Source: JAHRAW01 sp965212085 (GTDB taxonomy: Bacteria > Pseudomonadota > Gammaproteobacteria > Arenicellales > Poriferihabitantaceae). From it: DNA of 64,000 nucleotides. Of the stretch, positions 17,178 to 26,168 are shown piece after piece; position 1 is the first letter of the stretch, and each line of letters begins with the position of its first letter. The position numbers were made by a program, and so were the translations under genes. Below the pieces are notes generated by a model. That model was not told the DNA's origin, made no database searches, and saw only the letters and a program-made list of their open reading frames with translations. The stretch is taken from contig OZ243042.1 in assembly GCA_965212085.1 (NCBI GenBank), forward strand, positions 868,001 through 932,000, given 5' to 3'.

Positions 17178-18248
17178 GTGGACAACGTGGTGGTGGGCAT
17201 GTCGGGGGGCGTTGACTCGTCGGTGGCGGCGGTCAAACTTCTCGAGGCGGGAAACAAGGTCACCGGCCTGTACATGAAAAACTGGGAAGAGGACGACGAC
17301 GAAGAATACTGCTCCGCCGCCGAAGACCTGGCCGACGCCGGGGAAGTTTGCAAACAACTCGGCATCGAACTTCGCACCATCAATTTTTCATCTGAATACT
17401 GGAACCGGGTGTTCCGGTTGTTCCTGGACGAATACCGAAACGGCCGCACGCCGAACCCCGACGTGGTGTGCAACAAGGAAATCAAGTTCAAGGAGTTCCT
17501 CGACTGGGCCGTGCACCTCGGCGCCGACTACATCGCCACCGGCCACTACGCGCAACTCGAACGGCGCGGCCGGCGCTGCCTGCTGCGAAAAGGGCGCGAC
17601 CAAAGCAAGGACCAAAGTTATTTCCTGCACACCCTGGGACAGGACGCGTTGCGCCTCTCATGTTTTCCCATCGGCGCAATGCAAAAAACGCAGGTGCGAA
17701 AAACCGCGCGCCAACTCGGCCTGCCGACCCACGACAAAAAGGACAGCACCGGCATCTGCTTTATCGGCGAACGGCGCTTCAACGATTTTCTCGGGCGTTT
17801 TTTGCCGGCGCGCAGAGGCCCCCTGAAAACCCCGCACGGTGAAACCGTGGGCGAGCATCAGGGCGCGTTTTACTACACCATCGGCCAGCGCCGTGGCATC
17901 GGCATCGGCGGGCGCGGCGAAGCCTGGTACGTGGCCGGCAAGGACGCGGCGCGCAATATCGTGTACGTGGTGCAGGGGCACGACCATCCGGCGTTGCTCA
18001 AGCGCGTGGTGGTGGCCGAAGATCTGCACTGGATATCGGAGACGCCGCCGGCCCCGCCGGCCCGGTGCGCCGCCAAAACCCGCTACCGGCAGGACGATCA
18101 AGCCTGCGTGATCTCGATGATCGGGGCGAACCATTCGCGCATCGAATTTGAACAACCGCAGTGGGCGGTTACGCCCGGCCAGTCCATCGTCTTTTACGAC
18201 GACGACATTTGCATCGGCGGCGGCATCATCCGCTCGGCGTCTAACTAA
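17178..18248 (+). CDS. mnmA: tRNA-specific 2-thiouridylase MnmA
   Basis: Inserts sulphur at the 2-position of the wobble uridine in tRNA-Glu, -Gln and -Lys, using ATP and a sulphur relay. 356 residues starting at a GTG (17178). The PP-loop is SGGVDSS (9-15). The catalytic cysteines are Cys98 in NPDVVCNKEIKF and Cys194 in STGICFIGERRF. QYTIGQRRG-type sequence (FYYTIGQRRGIG) leads into the C-terminal barrel. Length matches the family (about 360). The sulphur donors SufS/SufE are encoded 34 kb away in the same window, but the usual MnmA relay uses IscS. Confidence 0.95.
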   Translation: MDNVVVGMSGGVDSSVAAVKLLEAGNKVTGLYMKNWEEDDDEEYCSAAEDLADAGEVCKQLGIELRTINFSSEYWNRVFRLFLDEYRNGRTPNPDVVCNKEIKFKEFLDWAVHLGADYIATGHYAQLERRGRRCLLRKGRDQSKDQSYFLHTLGQDALRLSCFPIGAMQKTQVRKTARQLGLPTHDKKDSTGICFIGERRFNDFLGRFLPARRGPLKTPHGETVGEHQGAFYYTIGQRRGIGIGGRGEAWYVAGKDAARNIVYVVQGHDHPALLKRVVVAEDLHWISETPPAPPARCAAKTRYRQDDQACVISMIGANHSRIEFEQPQWAVTPGQSIVFYDDDICIGGGIIRSASN

Positions 18249-18284
18249 GCGCGCCCGAATCCCCGGCAAGCGCGCCGGTGTGCT

Positions 18285-19898
18285 ATGATTGCGGGGTTCA
18301 AACACCCGGCTGATCCACTTGTGGCAAACGATTCGCTTCCCCTGGACGCACTCACCGCGCTGTCGCCGCTGGACGGGCGCTATCATCAAAAAACCGCCCG
18401 GCTGAGGCCGTACTTCAGCGAATTCGCCCTGATGCGCGCCCGGGTCGAGGTGGAGGTGGAGTGGCTCATTCACCTGTCGGAGGAGGCGGGCATTGAGGAA
18501 GCGCCGGCCAGCCTGAACAAATCCGCCGCCGGAAAAAAATTTCTGCGCGCCCTGGTCCGCGACTTCTCACCCCGGCACGCGGCTCAAATCAAAACCATCG
18601 AAGCCACCACCAACCACGACCTCAAAGCGGTTGAATATTTTCTCAAAGAAACGGTGCGGGAACAAAAATCACTGGCCCCGGTTTGCGAGTTCATCCACTT
18701 TGCCTGCACCTCGGAGGACATCAACAACCTCGCCTACGCGCTACTCCTGAAACGCGCCAGGGAAGAAGTCATGGCGCCGCAGATGCGCGCGCTGATCGGG
18801 CAAGTGCGCGGCCTGTCAAAAGTCTGGGCCGGCCAGCCGATGCTGGCCCGCACCCACGGCCAGCCAGCCAGCCCGACCACCGTGGGCAAGGAACTCGCCA
18901 ACTTCGCCGGACGCCTTGAACGCGGCCTCAGCGACTTCGCCGAACAACGAATTTTCGGCAAGTTCAACGGCGCCACGGGCAACTTCAACGCCCACCTCGC
19001 CGCCTACCCGGAACTCGACTGGCCGGCCATTGCGTCCGCGTTCGTGACCGGCCTGGGGCTGGAATACCAGCCGCTGACCACCCAGATCGAACCCCACGAT
19101 TACATCGCCGGGCTGTGCCACGGCCTGTGCCGCTTCAACACCATCGTCCTCGACCTCGACCGCGACCTGTGGGGCTACATCGCCCTCGGTTACTTTCGGC
19201 AAAAGACGGTCGCCGGGGAGGTCGGCTCGAGCACCATGCCCCACAAGGTCAACCCCATTGATTTTGAAAACTCCGAAGGCAACCTCGGCCTGTCCAACGC
19301 GCTGCTGCAACACTTCGCCGCCACGCTGCCGGTCAGCCGCTGGCAGCGGGACCTGAGCGACTCCACGGTGCTGCGAAACCTCGGCGTCGCCATCGGCCAC
19401 GGCATGCTGGCGCTGGAATCCACCGGCAAGGGGCTGTCCAAACTGGAACTGGACCCGGAACGCCTTAACCGCGACCTTGATCAAAGCTGGGAAGTGCTGG
19501 CCGAGCCTATTCAGACGGTGATGCGCCGCTACGGCATCCAGCAACCATTTGAAAAACTGAAAGCCCTGACCCGTGGCGTTGGCGGCGGCGGCACCGGAGG
19601 CATCAGCCGCGAATCCCTGCGGGCTTTCATCGAGACCCTGGAAATTCCCGAGCAGGCGAAACAGCGGCTGCGGGAGATGACGCCGGCGAGTTATACCGGA
19701 TTTGCGGCCCAGGCCGGCGCCTGCTTATGCTGTGCGAAAGGCACACCGAAAAGCAACCCTCGCATTTGCCCGGTTTGCGGGCATCGTTTTAGGGGGAACG
19801 GCTGGGATGGCATTGATGCGCATTGGCGCGCCCGGCATGAAGATGTGATGCCCTATCAAGACTTTTGGGACACGCTTTGCCCGAACCACAAATCATAG
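18285..19898 (+). CDS. purB: Adenylosuccinate lyase PurB with C-terminal zinc-finger-like extension
   Basis: Catalyses two steps of purine synthesis (SAICAR to AICAR plus fumarate, adenylosuccinate to AMP plus fumarate). Family blocks: ALSPLDGRY near the N-terminus, ARTHGQPASPTTVGKELANF with the catalytic histidine, and the mobile loop GSSTMPHKVNPIDFENSEGN with catalytic serine. E. coli PurB (456 residues) ends soon after a sequence like MTPASYTGFA; here that is near residue 470 and about 65 more residues follow, containing CLCC, CPVCGHRF, DAHWRARHE and MPYQDFWDTLCPNHKS, a C2H2-like finger pattern. No stop or frameshift separates the two parts. Start at 18285 (ATG) or 18321 (GTG). Confidence 0.92.
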   Translation: MIAGFKHPADPLVANDSLPLDALTALSPLDGRYHQKTARLRPYFSEFALMRARVEVEVEWLIHLSEEAGIEEAPASLNKSAAGKKFLRALVRDFSPRHAAQIKTIEATTNHDLKAVEYFLKETVREQKSLAPVCEFIHFACTSEDINNLAYALLLKRAREEVMAPQMRALIGQVRGLSKVWAGQPMLARTHGQPASPTTVGKELANFAGRLERGLSDFAEQRIFGKFNGATGNFNAHLAAYPELDWPAIASAFVTGLGLEYQPLTTQIEPHDYIAGLCHGLCRFNTIVLDLDRDLWGYIALGYFRQKTVAGEVGSSTMPHKVNPIDFENSEGNLGLSNALLQHFAATLPVSRWQRDLSDSTVLRNLGVAIGHGMLALESTGKGLSKLELDPERLNRDLDQSWEVLAEPIQTVMRRYGIQQPFEKLKALTRGVGGGGTGGISRESLRAFIETLEIPEQAKQRLREMTPASYTGFAAQAGACLCCAKGTPKSNPRICPVCGHRFRGNGWDGIDAHWRARHEDVMPYQDFWDTLCPNHKS

Positions 19899-19972
19899 CG
19901 ACGCCCGGCAGCACCGCAAGCACCACTCCCCCTCCCCCCTCAGTGGGGCGGGATGTGTAATTCTCATTAGTC

Positions 19973-21052
19973 ATGTACGCTGCCCTGCGCCCCCTCCTGT
20001 TTGCGCCGGAGCCGGAAACCGCCCACGCGGTCGTGCTCGGCGTCCTCGCGCAAGCGTCCCGCAGCAAAGCCCTGTGCGCGCTGCTGGACAAGTGCAACCG
20101 CGCCGCCGGCAACGCGCCGCCGCACCGGGTTATGGGCCTTGATTTCCCCAACCCGGTCGGCCTCGCCGCCGGCCTCGACAAGCAGGGAGCCGCCTGCAAC
20201 GCCCTGCACGCCCTGGGATTCGGCTGGGTTGAACTGGGCACGGTAACGCCCCTGCCGCAGCCGGGCAATCCCAAACCGCGCATGTTCCGCATCAAAGGGC
20301 ACGACGCCATCATCAACCGCATGGGCTTCAACAGCGACGGCCTCGATCCCTTCGTGAAAAACATCGCCGCCGCCGACGCCCGCATCCTCAAGGGCATCAA
20401 CATCGGAAAAAACGCCGCCACCGCCATGCATCAAGCCATCGGCGATTATCTCGCCGGCTTTGACGCAGTGCACGCCCACGCCGATTACGTCGCCATCAAC
20501 ATCTCCTCCCCCAACACGCAAAACCTGCGCGACCTGCATCAAGCGGACGCCCTCGACCCCCTCCTCGGCGCAATCAACCGCAGGCGGATGACGCTGGCGG
20601 ACGCGAGCGGGCGGCGCGTGCCGCTGGTGCTGAAGATCGCCCCGGACCTCGACGGCGAAGGGCTTGAGCACGTCGCCGACCTGGCGCGCAAGCACCGCAT
20701 AGACGGCCTCGCCGCCACCAACACCACGCCGGCGCGAAGCGGGGTTGAACATCACGCCCTGGCCATTGAGCCGGGCGGCCTGAGCGGGCCGCCGCTGGCA
20801 TCGCCGTCCACCGAAACCATCCACCGGCTGTTTCGCAACCTGCAAGGGGAAATCCCCATCATCGGCATCGGCGGCATCGACTCCGCCGACCGCGCCGTCG
20901 AGAAATTCCAGGCCGGCGCCGAACTGGTGCAACTGTACACCGGCTTCATCTACCACGGCCCGAAACTGATCCGGGCGATCATCAAACGCCTGGACGGCGA
21001 AATCGGAAGCGGGCGGGATATGCGCCGCTGGCTGGATGAAATACGTCCCTGA
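19973..21052 (+). CDS. pyrD: Dihydroorotate dehydrogenase (quinone), class 2
   Basis: Fourth step of pyrimidine synthesis: oxidises dihydroorotate to orotate and reduces quinone at the inner membrane. 359 residues. The N-terminal amphipathic helices (LRPLLFAPEPETAHAVVL) mark class 2. FMN-barrel motifs are NPVGLAAGLDKQG (60-72), INRMGFNSDG (114-123), the catalytic serine region YVAINISSPNTQNLR (172-186), LKIAPDL and the phosphate-binding IIGIGGI. Length matches E. coli PyrD (336) plus a little. 74 bp after purB; a second nucleotide-synthesis gene in a row. Confidence 0.95.
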   Translation: MYAALRPLLFAPEPETAHAVVLGVLAQASRSKALCALLDKCNRAAGNAPPHRVMGLDFPNPVGLAAGLDKQGAACNALHALGFGWVELGTVTPLPQPGNPKPRMFRIKGHDAIINRMGFNSDGLDPFVKNIAAADARILKGINIGKNAATAMHQAIGDYLAGFDAVHAHADYVAINISSPNTQNLRDLHQADALDPLLGAINRRRMTLADASGRRVPLVLKIAPDLDGEGLEHVADLARKHRIDGLAATNTTPARSGVEHHALAIEPGGLSGPPLASPSTETIHRLFRNLQGEIPIIGIGGIDSADRAVEKFQAGAELVQLYTGFIYHGPKLIRAIIKRLDGEIGSGRDMRRWLDEIRP

Positions 21053-21111
21053 AACAAGGTTGCGGCGTCACGGCATCAACCCGTGTATGCCTGAGGCAAT
21101 GCGCCGACACG

Positions 21112-22011
21112 ATGACATCAATCCGCTTTAACCGCGAATTCGAGTTCCGCTACGGCGTGATGGAAAGGCTGACGCCGCTGGTGCGCCGCGTGGTGGCGCG
21201 CAACCCCGGCCCGTTCACCTTTCACGGCACCTCGACCTTTGTAGTGGGCAACCGCAAGGTGGCGGTGATCGATCCCGGCCCGGCTCTGGCGGAGCACGTC
21301 GAAGCCATCGTTGCCGGACTCAAAGGCGAGACCGTCAGCCACATCATCGCCACCCACACCCACGCCGACCACTCCCCCGCCTGCCGGCTGCTGCAGGAAC
21401 GAACCGGCGCGCCGACCTACGGCTTCGGCCCCCACGGGTCGCTCCCCGCCGAAGTACGAGAACGGGAAAGCGGCGTTGACCGCGAATTCATCCCCGACCA
21501 CCGGCTCGGCGACGGCGGCGTCCTCTCCGGTTTGGACTGGCATTTGCGCGCCATCCACACCCCCGGCCACTGCTCCAACCACCTGTGCTTCGCCCTGCCC
21601 GAAGAAAACACGTTGTTCTGCGGCGACCAGTTAATGGCATGGTCGACCACGGTAATCCTGCCCCCCGACGGCAGCGTCCGCGACTACATCGCCAGCCTCG
21701 AAGCGTTGAAAGGCCGCCCGGAAACCCGCTACCGCCCAACCCACGGCGCCGCCATCGAAAACCCGCGCGCTTACATTGACCAAATCATCGCCCACCGCCG
21801 GCAACGCATCGAGCAGGTGTACGACGCCGTCGCCGCAGGCCTCAAAGACATCCCGGCCATGCGCGCGCGCATCTACGCCGACCTCGCCCCGGCCCTGCAC
21901 GACGGCGCGCAGCTTTCCATCCTCGGATCGTTGCACTACCTGATAGAACAAACCCGCGTCACCGCCGACCCCGAACCGGCCGCCGGTTCGTTGTTCCGGC
22001 CTGCCACCTGA
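21112..22011 (+). CDS. Metallo-beta-lactamase fold hydrolase (LACTB2-like)
   Basis: 299 residues of the MBL superfamily. The metal motif THTHADH (His82, His84, Asp86, His87) is intact, followed by HTPGHCSNHLCFAL and FCGDQLMAW for the further ligands, and RPTHGAAI. A C-terminal winged-helix-like region (about 230-290) is typical of the LACTB2/RNase-type branch. The reaction is not known; family members hydrolyse RNA or thioesters. Its last 53 bp overlap the end of the convergent NUDIX gene. Confidence 0.85.
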   Translation: MTSIRFNREFEFRYGVMERLTPLVRRVVARNPGPFTFHGTSTFVVGNRKVAVIDPGPALAEHVEAIVAGLKGETVSHIIATHTHADHSPACRLLQERTGAPTYGFGPHGSLPAEVRERESGVDREFIPDHRLGDGGVLSGLDWHLRAIHTPGHCSNHLCFALPEENTLFCGDQLMAWSTTVILPPDGSVRDYIASLEALKGRPETRYRPTHGAAIENPRAYIDQIIAHRRQRIEQVYDAVAAGLKDIPAMRARIYADLAPALHDGAQLSILGSLHYLIEQTRVTADPEPAAGSLFRPAT

Positions 22012-22675
22012 CCACCGCGCGGTCGCGGTGATGGCGGAAGACAAACGACTGCCCGCGTTTTGCGCGTTGCAGGATTTGCTCGAAGCGGTTGAGGAGGTAG
22101 ATGGTGATGTCCACCATCGGCAGTGAGCGCCATTCTTGCGGCCTGATCCAGCACAGGTCGCTCAGCTCATCGGTGTCCGCCGGTTGGCCGAGGGCCGCGG
22201 ATTCGGGGGCCGCAAAAAACCGCGCGTTGAAGCGCAGCGGCATGGAAACCGGGGTCACCGCGCGGCCCAGGTAGGTCATGGAGCGCAGGCAGGGCCGCAG
22301 GCCGGCGGCTTTGATGGCGCGCCAGCCGTGTTCGTTCAGGTCGCCGACGTCGCCGGGTTTGCCGAGCATCAGCCCGGTCTCTTCCAGGGTTTCGCGGATG
22401 GCGGTTTTGGCCAGCGCGGCGGCCTTGCCGGAACTGCCGCGCACGCCCATCAACGCCGCGCAGGAGCCGTCCAACTGCCCGGTAGCCGCCGCATGAAAAT
22501 CCTCCGGCTGCAACACGCCGCCGGGAAAAACGTACATCCCCGGCATGAAGCGGTTGGATGAAGCGCGCCGCCCGAGCAGCACCCGCGGGTCGCCGCCGGG
22601 ATTCCGCACCACAATCAAACTGGCGGCGTCGCGGATGGGGCCGGGTTGCGCGGGTCTGGGCATGGGCATGAGCAT
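21959..22675 (-). CDS. NUDIX hydrolase (NUDT19-like)
   Basis: 238 residues. The NUDIX box is present in degenerate spacing: the glycine region FPGGVLQPEDFH is followed after an insertion by TAIRETLEETGL, carrying RE-x2-EE. Such long-insert NUDIX enzymes (NUDT7/NUDT19 type) often hydrolyse CoA derivatives, which is family knowledge and not shown here. Several in-frame ATGs near the start (22675, 22669, 22663) are possible. The C-terminus is basic (TNRRPVRGRR) and is encoded by DNA that overlaps the MBL gene on the other strand. Confidence 0.82.
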   Translation of the reverse strand: MLMPMPRPAQPGPIRDAASLIVVRNPGGDPRVLLGRRASSNRFMPGMYVFPGGVLQPEDFHAAATGQLDGSCAALMGVRGSSGKAAALAKTAIRETLEETGLMLGKPGDVGDLNEHGWRAIKAAGLRPCLRSMTYLGRAVTPVSMPLRFNARFFAAPESAALGQPADTDELSDLCWIRPQEWRSLPMVDITIYLLNRFEQILQRAKRGQSFVFRHHRDRAVVRWQAGTTNRRPVRGRR

Positions 22676-22690
22676 GAACGTCGCGCCGCT

Positions 22691-23197
22691 TCAGAGCCTG
22701 CGTTCAAACGCGTAGTCGTCCATGACGTAGCCGCCGCCGATGTCGGTGACCACTTCCCCGGTGCGGGTGAAGCCGGTGCGTTCGTAGGCGGCGATGGCGG
22801 CGGCGTTGTGCCGGTTCACGGTGAGGCGGATGGTCGCCAGTCCGTGCGTGGCGGCGAAGCGCAGGATGAAGTCCACCGCGCGCCGCCCCAGGCCCTGGCC
22901 GCGCGCGGATTTTTCGAGATACAACTTGCTCAGAAACAACGTCTCGCGCCGGCGTTGCAAACCGATATAACCCGCCGCGCGGTTTTCATCGCGGATCAAA
23001 AAATACCAGTAGTCCGGATCCGCGATCTGTGCGGCGATTGCTTTCGGCGATTGAAATTTATCCAGCATATACGCCACCTGCCCGGCGCCGATGATGGGCG
23101 TGTAGTGCTCGGCCCATATCTCCCGCGCGAGGCGGGCGACCTCGGCCACGTCCCGTTTGGATGAAACCTCGGCGAACAAATCTGAATGGTTATGCAA
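22691..23197 (-). CDS. GNAT-family N-acetyltransferase
   Basis: About 168 residues with the GNAT fold. The acetyl-CoA-binding motif A is seen as LYLEKSARGQGLGRRAVDFIL, followed by IRLTVNRHNAAAIAAYERTGF. Substrate unknown. The frame has no ATG before the domain; TTG codons at 23197 (after GGAGGG) and 23179 are the nearest plausible starts, and the frame stays open to 23326. It is 15 bp downstream of the NUDIX start and on the same strand, so the two probably form an operon. Confidence 0.75.
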   Translation of the reverse strand: MHNHSDLFAEVSSKRDVAEVARLAREIWAEHYTPIIGAGQVAYMLDKFQSPKAIAAQIADPDYWYFLIRDENRAAGYIGLQRRRETLFLSKLYLEKSARGQGLGRRAVDFILRFAATHGLATIRLTVNRHNAAAIAAYERTGFTRTGEVVTDIGGGYVMDDYAFERRL

Positions 23198-23346
23198 TGG
23201 CCCTCCGACAAGCGGGAAACGCGGGCTGGCCGCAAACCACCGCAAACCGCCCGGCCCCGGTGGGACTATACTTGATTCGGCGGCGGTACGGAGCCATTGT
23301 GCCGCCACCCCGCGAACTATTGACAAACGCGGGATTTAAGCGCACT

Positions 23347-24621
23347 ATGCGTTGCGAATTTATTCTGGACTATCCAACCTTGAGCGCGAAAGAACTCTAC
23401 GATTTGGGGGACATGCCCCCGGCCGGCGTTGTGCCCGCAAAAATGCACGCTTTTGCCGTGCGCCAGGATCGGTTCGGCGATCCGGTGGACGCTTGGAAGC
23501 GGGAGGTCATTGCCACGCCGGAGTTCGGCCCCAAAGACGTGTTGGTGTACGTTATGGCTACCGGCATCAATTTCAACAACGTGTGGGCCGGCCTCGGTTA
23601 TCCGGTGGACGTCATCGCCGACCGCCAGAAAAAGGGCGAGCCGGAAGACTTTCACGCCGGGGGTTCCGATGCGTCGGGCATCGTCTGGGCGGTTGGCAGC
23701 GAGGTTGACAACGTCGCCGTGGGCGAAGAGGTGGTGGTGCATTCCGGCTGGTGGGCGCCCGATGATGCGTGGGTTCTGTCCGGCAAGGATCCCATGCTCG
23801 CGCCCAGCGTGCGCATCTGGGGTTATCAGACCAACTACGGTTCCTACTGCCAGTTCGCCCGTGCGCAATCCCACCAAATCAAAAAGAAACCGAAACACCT
23901 GACCTGGGAACAGGCCGGGTGCTATATGCTGTGCGCTTCGACCGCGTACCGCCAGCTCATGGGCTGGACGCCGAACGTCGTTGAGCCGGGCGACGTGGTG
24001 CTGGTGTGGGGGGCCGCCGGCGGCCTCGGTGCCATGGCCCTGCAAATCGTCGCGGCGCTCGGTGGCCGGGCGGTGGCGGTTATTTCCAACGACGACAAGC
24101 GCCAGTTCTGCCTGGATCACGGCGCGGTGGGGGTGATCAACCGCAACGAATTCAGCCACTGGGGGCCGATGCCGTCCACCGCCTCGCCGGAGTGGAAGGA
24201 ATGGATGGGCGGCGCCCGCGCTTTCGGCAAAGCCATCTGGGATGCCGTCGGCGAACGCAAAAACCCGAAAATCGTTTTTGAACATCCCGGCGAAGCCACC
24301 CTGGCGACCTCGAATTTTGTGTGCGACACCGGTGGTATGGTGGTCATCTGCGCCGGCACCACCGGTTACAACGTCACCATGGATTTGCGCTACCACTGGA
24401 TGATGCAAAAACGTTTTCAGGGCTCACACCTCGCCAACGATGAACAGGCCGAAGCGGTCAACGAACTGGTGATCGAGAAAAAAGTTGACCCATGCCTGTC
24501 CGGCACTTTCGAATTCAACGAAATCGGTCACGCGCACCAGTTGATGTACGAGAACAAACACCCGTACGGAAACATGGCTTGCCTGGTGAACGCCACCGAA
24601 AAAGGCACCGGGACGGATTAG
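23347..24621 (+). CDS. Crotonyl-CoA carboxylase/reductase-like MDR dehydrogenase
   Basis: 424 residues of the medium-chain dehydrogenase/reductase superfamily, closest in appearance to crotonyl-CoA carboxylase/reductase and acrylyl-CoA reductase. Marks are AFAVRQDRFGDPVDAWKRE, GINFNNVWAGLGYPVDV, the NADPH site VLVWGAAGGLGAMALQI and the family's FQGSHLANDEQA near the C-terminus. Ccr converts crotonyl-CoA and CO2 to ethylmalonyl-CoA in the ethylmalonyl-CoA pathway; no other gene of that pathway is recognised nearby, so the exact acyl-CoA is open. The ATG at 23347 starts the conserved part; the upstream extension overlaps the divergent GNAT gene. Confidence 0.85.
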   Translation: MRCEFILDYPTLSAKELYDLGDMPPAGVVPAKMHAFAVRQDRFGDPVDAWKREVIATPEFGPKDVLVYVMATGINFNNVWAGLGYPVDVIADRQKKGEPEDFHAGGSDASGIVWAVGSEVDNVAVGEEVVVHSGWWAPDDAWVLSGKDPMLAPSVRIWGYQTNYGSYCQFARAQSHQIKKKPKHLTWEQAGCYMLCASTAYRQLMGWTPNVVEPGDVVLVWGAAGGLGAMALQIVAALGGRAVAVISNDDKRQFCLDHGAVGVINRNEFSHWGPMPSTASPEWKEWMGGARAFGKAIWDAVGERKNPKIVFEHPGEATLATSNFVCDTGGMVVICAGTTGYNVTMDLRYHWMMQKRFQGSHLANDEQAEAVNELVIEKKVDPCLSGTFEFNEIGHAHQLMYENKHPYGNMACLVNATEKGTGTD

Positions 24622-24737
24622 CCGGCTAGCCGGCGGTGGGGGCGCGGCGCACCGCATCGTTCCGAAGCAATTACACAATTACACACCTGCAACATACATT
24701 CATAAACCAATGCCTCACAACGGAGGAAACTACGCTC

Positions 24738-26000
24738 ATGTTACTCACTAAAAAAATGTTCGCCGCCGCCTCGGCGACGCTGCTGCTGGCGTCCGCCGGT
24801 GCCGCGTTTGCCGAATCCACCATCCACATCGCCGGCTGGGGGGCCAAATCGGGTCCGTTGCGGTCTTTCGGCGTCAACTCCGAAGCGGTCATGACCGCTG
24901 CGGTGGCCCGCGTCAATGAACAGGGCGGCGTAAAACTCGCCGATGGCAGCAAGGCGCGCCTCGCTTTTGAATACCACGACTCGGCCTGCAACGCCGAGCA
25001 GGCCATCGCCGTTGCGCGCAAGGTCGCCTCCGGGAGCAACGCGCTGGTGGGCATAGGCCCGACCTGCTCCGGGGCCGCCGCCGCGATGTTCGGCGTGTTC
25101 CAGAAGAACGTTGACGACGCCGGTGACACCGGTCTGCGGCTGCCGATCCTGACCGATACGGCGGTGCGCAACGGCCTTGCGAAAATCTCCCAGTGGACGT
25201 TCCGCAACACCCCCAACGAGCCGGACATGTACGACAAATTGTGGGCGTGGGTGGCCAAAAATCACCCACAGTTGAAGACCATCTACGGCGGCACCGAAAC
25301 CGACCAGGGCCATTCCAACGGAACCTATTCCAAGGTCATCGTGCAGTCGGCGACGCGCCACGGCTTTAACTGGGCCACCGGTGAAATCGAGGGCCTGACC
25401 GGGGACCTCGCTTCCGGGTACAAGGAAGTGCTCACCAATTCGTCCAACTGGCTGCAGGCCGACACCAACTTCTCGGTTCAGGCGCGCGCCTTCAAGCGCT
25501 CCGGCGCCGACGTCTACATTATCTCTTCGCATCCGTTCACCACTTGCGGGATGCTGAAAGAGCTCGGCCGCCAGCGCGCCAAACCCAAGCTGCTGATCGG
25601 TTTAACCTCGTCGTCTTCCCAGGAAGTCATGAAAGGCTGCGCCAAAGAAGCCGAGGGCATGATCATTCCCACCAGCTTTGCGCCGATTACCGAGGCCGCT
25701 GCTGAAGTGGCCGCGCTCGCCAACAAAAACGGCGGCGACGCCGATCTGCACAGCGCCGCCGCATGGGAAAACGTGATGATCATCAAGCAAGTCATCGAGT
25801 CGGTGGGCATCACCGGCGACCCGGCGAAACTCCAGGCGGAACGCCGCAAAATCCGCGACGGGCTGGGATCCCTCAAAACCACCGAGGGCCTCATCGGCAC
25901 CGTGGAGCGCGTGCAGGACGAGGGCGAAGCCATCAAGCCGTACGTTTTCGTTCAAGCCAAGGGCGGCGTCTGGGAAGTCATCCACGACCCGCGCGGCTGA
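24738..26000 (+). CDS. Branched-chain amino acid-type ABC transporter substrate-binding protein
   Basis: 420 residues with a signal peptide (MLLTKKMFAAASATLLLASA to about residue 25, ending AAFAES). The mature protein is a type 1 periplasmic binding protein of the LivK/leucine-binding family (VGIGPTCSGAAAAMF, HSNGTYSKVIVQSA). A strong RBS GGAGGAA (24722-24728) is 10 bp before the ATG at 24738. It is the only binding protein in front of two full livHMGF sets. Ligands of this family range from branched-chain amino acids to urea and short amides; the sequence alone does not decide. Confidence 0.9.
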   Translation: MLLTKKMFAAASATLLLASAGAAFAESTIHIAGWGAKSGPLRSFGVNSEAVMTAAVARVNEQGGVKLADGSKARLAFEYHDSACNAEQAIAVARKVASGSNALVGIGPTCSGAAAAMFGVFQKNVDDAGDTGLRLPILTDTAVRNGLAKISQWTFRNTPNEPDMYDKLWAWVAKNHPQLKTIYGGTETDQGHSNGTYSKVIVQSATRHGFNWATGEIEGLTGDLASGYKEVLTNSSNWLQADTNFSVQARAFKRSGADVYIISSHPFTTCGMLKELGRQRAKPKLLIGLTSSSSQEVMKGCAKEAEGMIIPTSFAPITEAAAEVAALANKNGGDADLHSAAAWENVMIIKQVIESVGITGDPAKLQAERRKIRDGLGSLKTTEGLIGTVERVQDEGEAIKPYVFVQAKGGVWEVIHDPRG

Positions 26001-26021
26001 CCCCGCCCCTTTGAAACGCAT

Positions 26022-26064
26022 GAGGCGCGGCAGCCCGCCCAGGGTTGCCGCGTCCCGCCGCCTC
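26022..26064 (+). terminator. Stem-loop between binding-protein gene and livH
   Basis: GAGGCG and CGCCTC form the outer stem, CGCGGCA (26026-26032) and TGCCGCG (26046-26052) the inner 7-bp stem, followed by TTTC. A hairpin here fits the common pattern in which a binding-protein gene is expressed above its permease genes by partial termination or 3'-end protection. Confidence 0.5.
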
Positions 26065-26168
26065 TTTCGAAGGCGCGCTTCGACGGCTTTCACGGGCATA
26101 TTTCAACGCCTTCCGCGGCCTTGACCTTATCAAGGCTTTGACTCGCGGCATACTCGGCTACCGCAACT

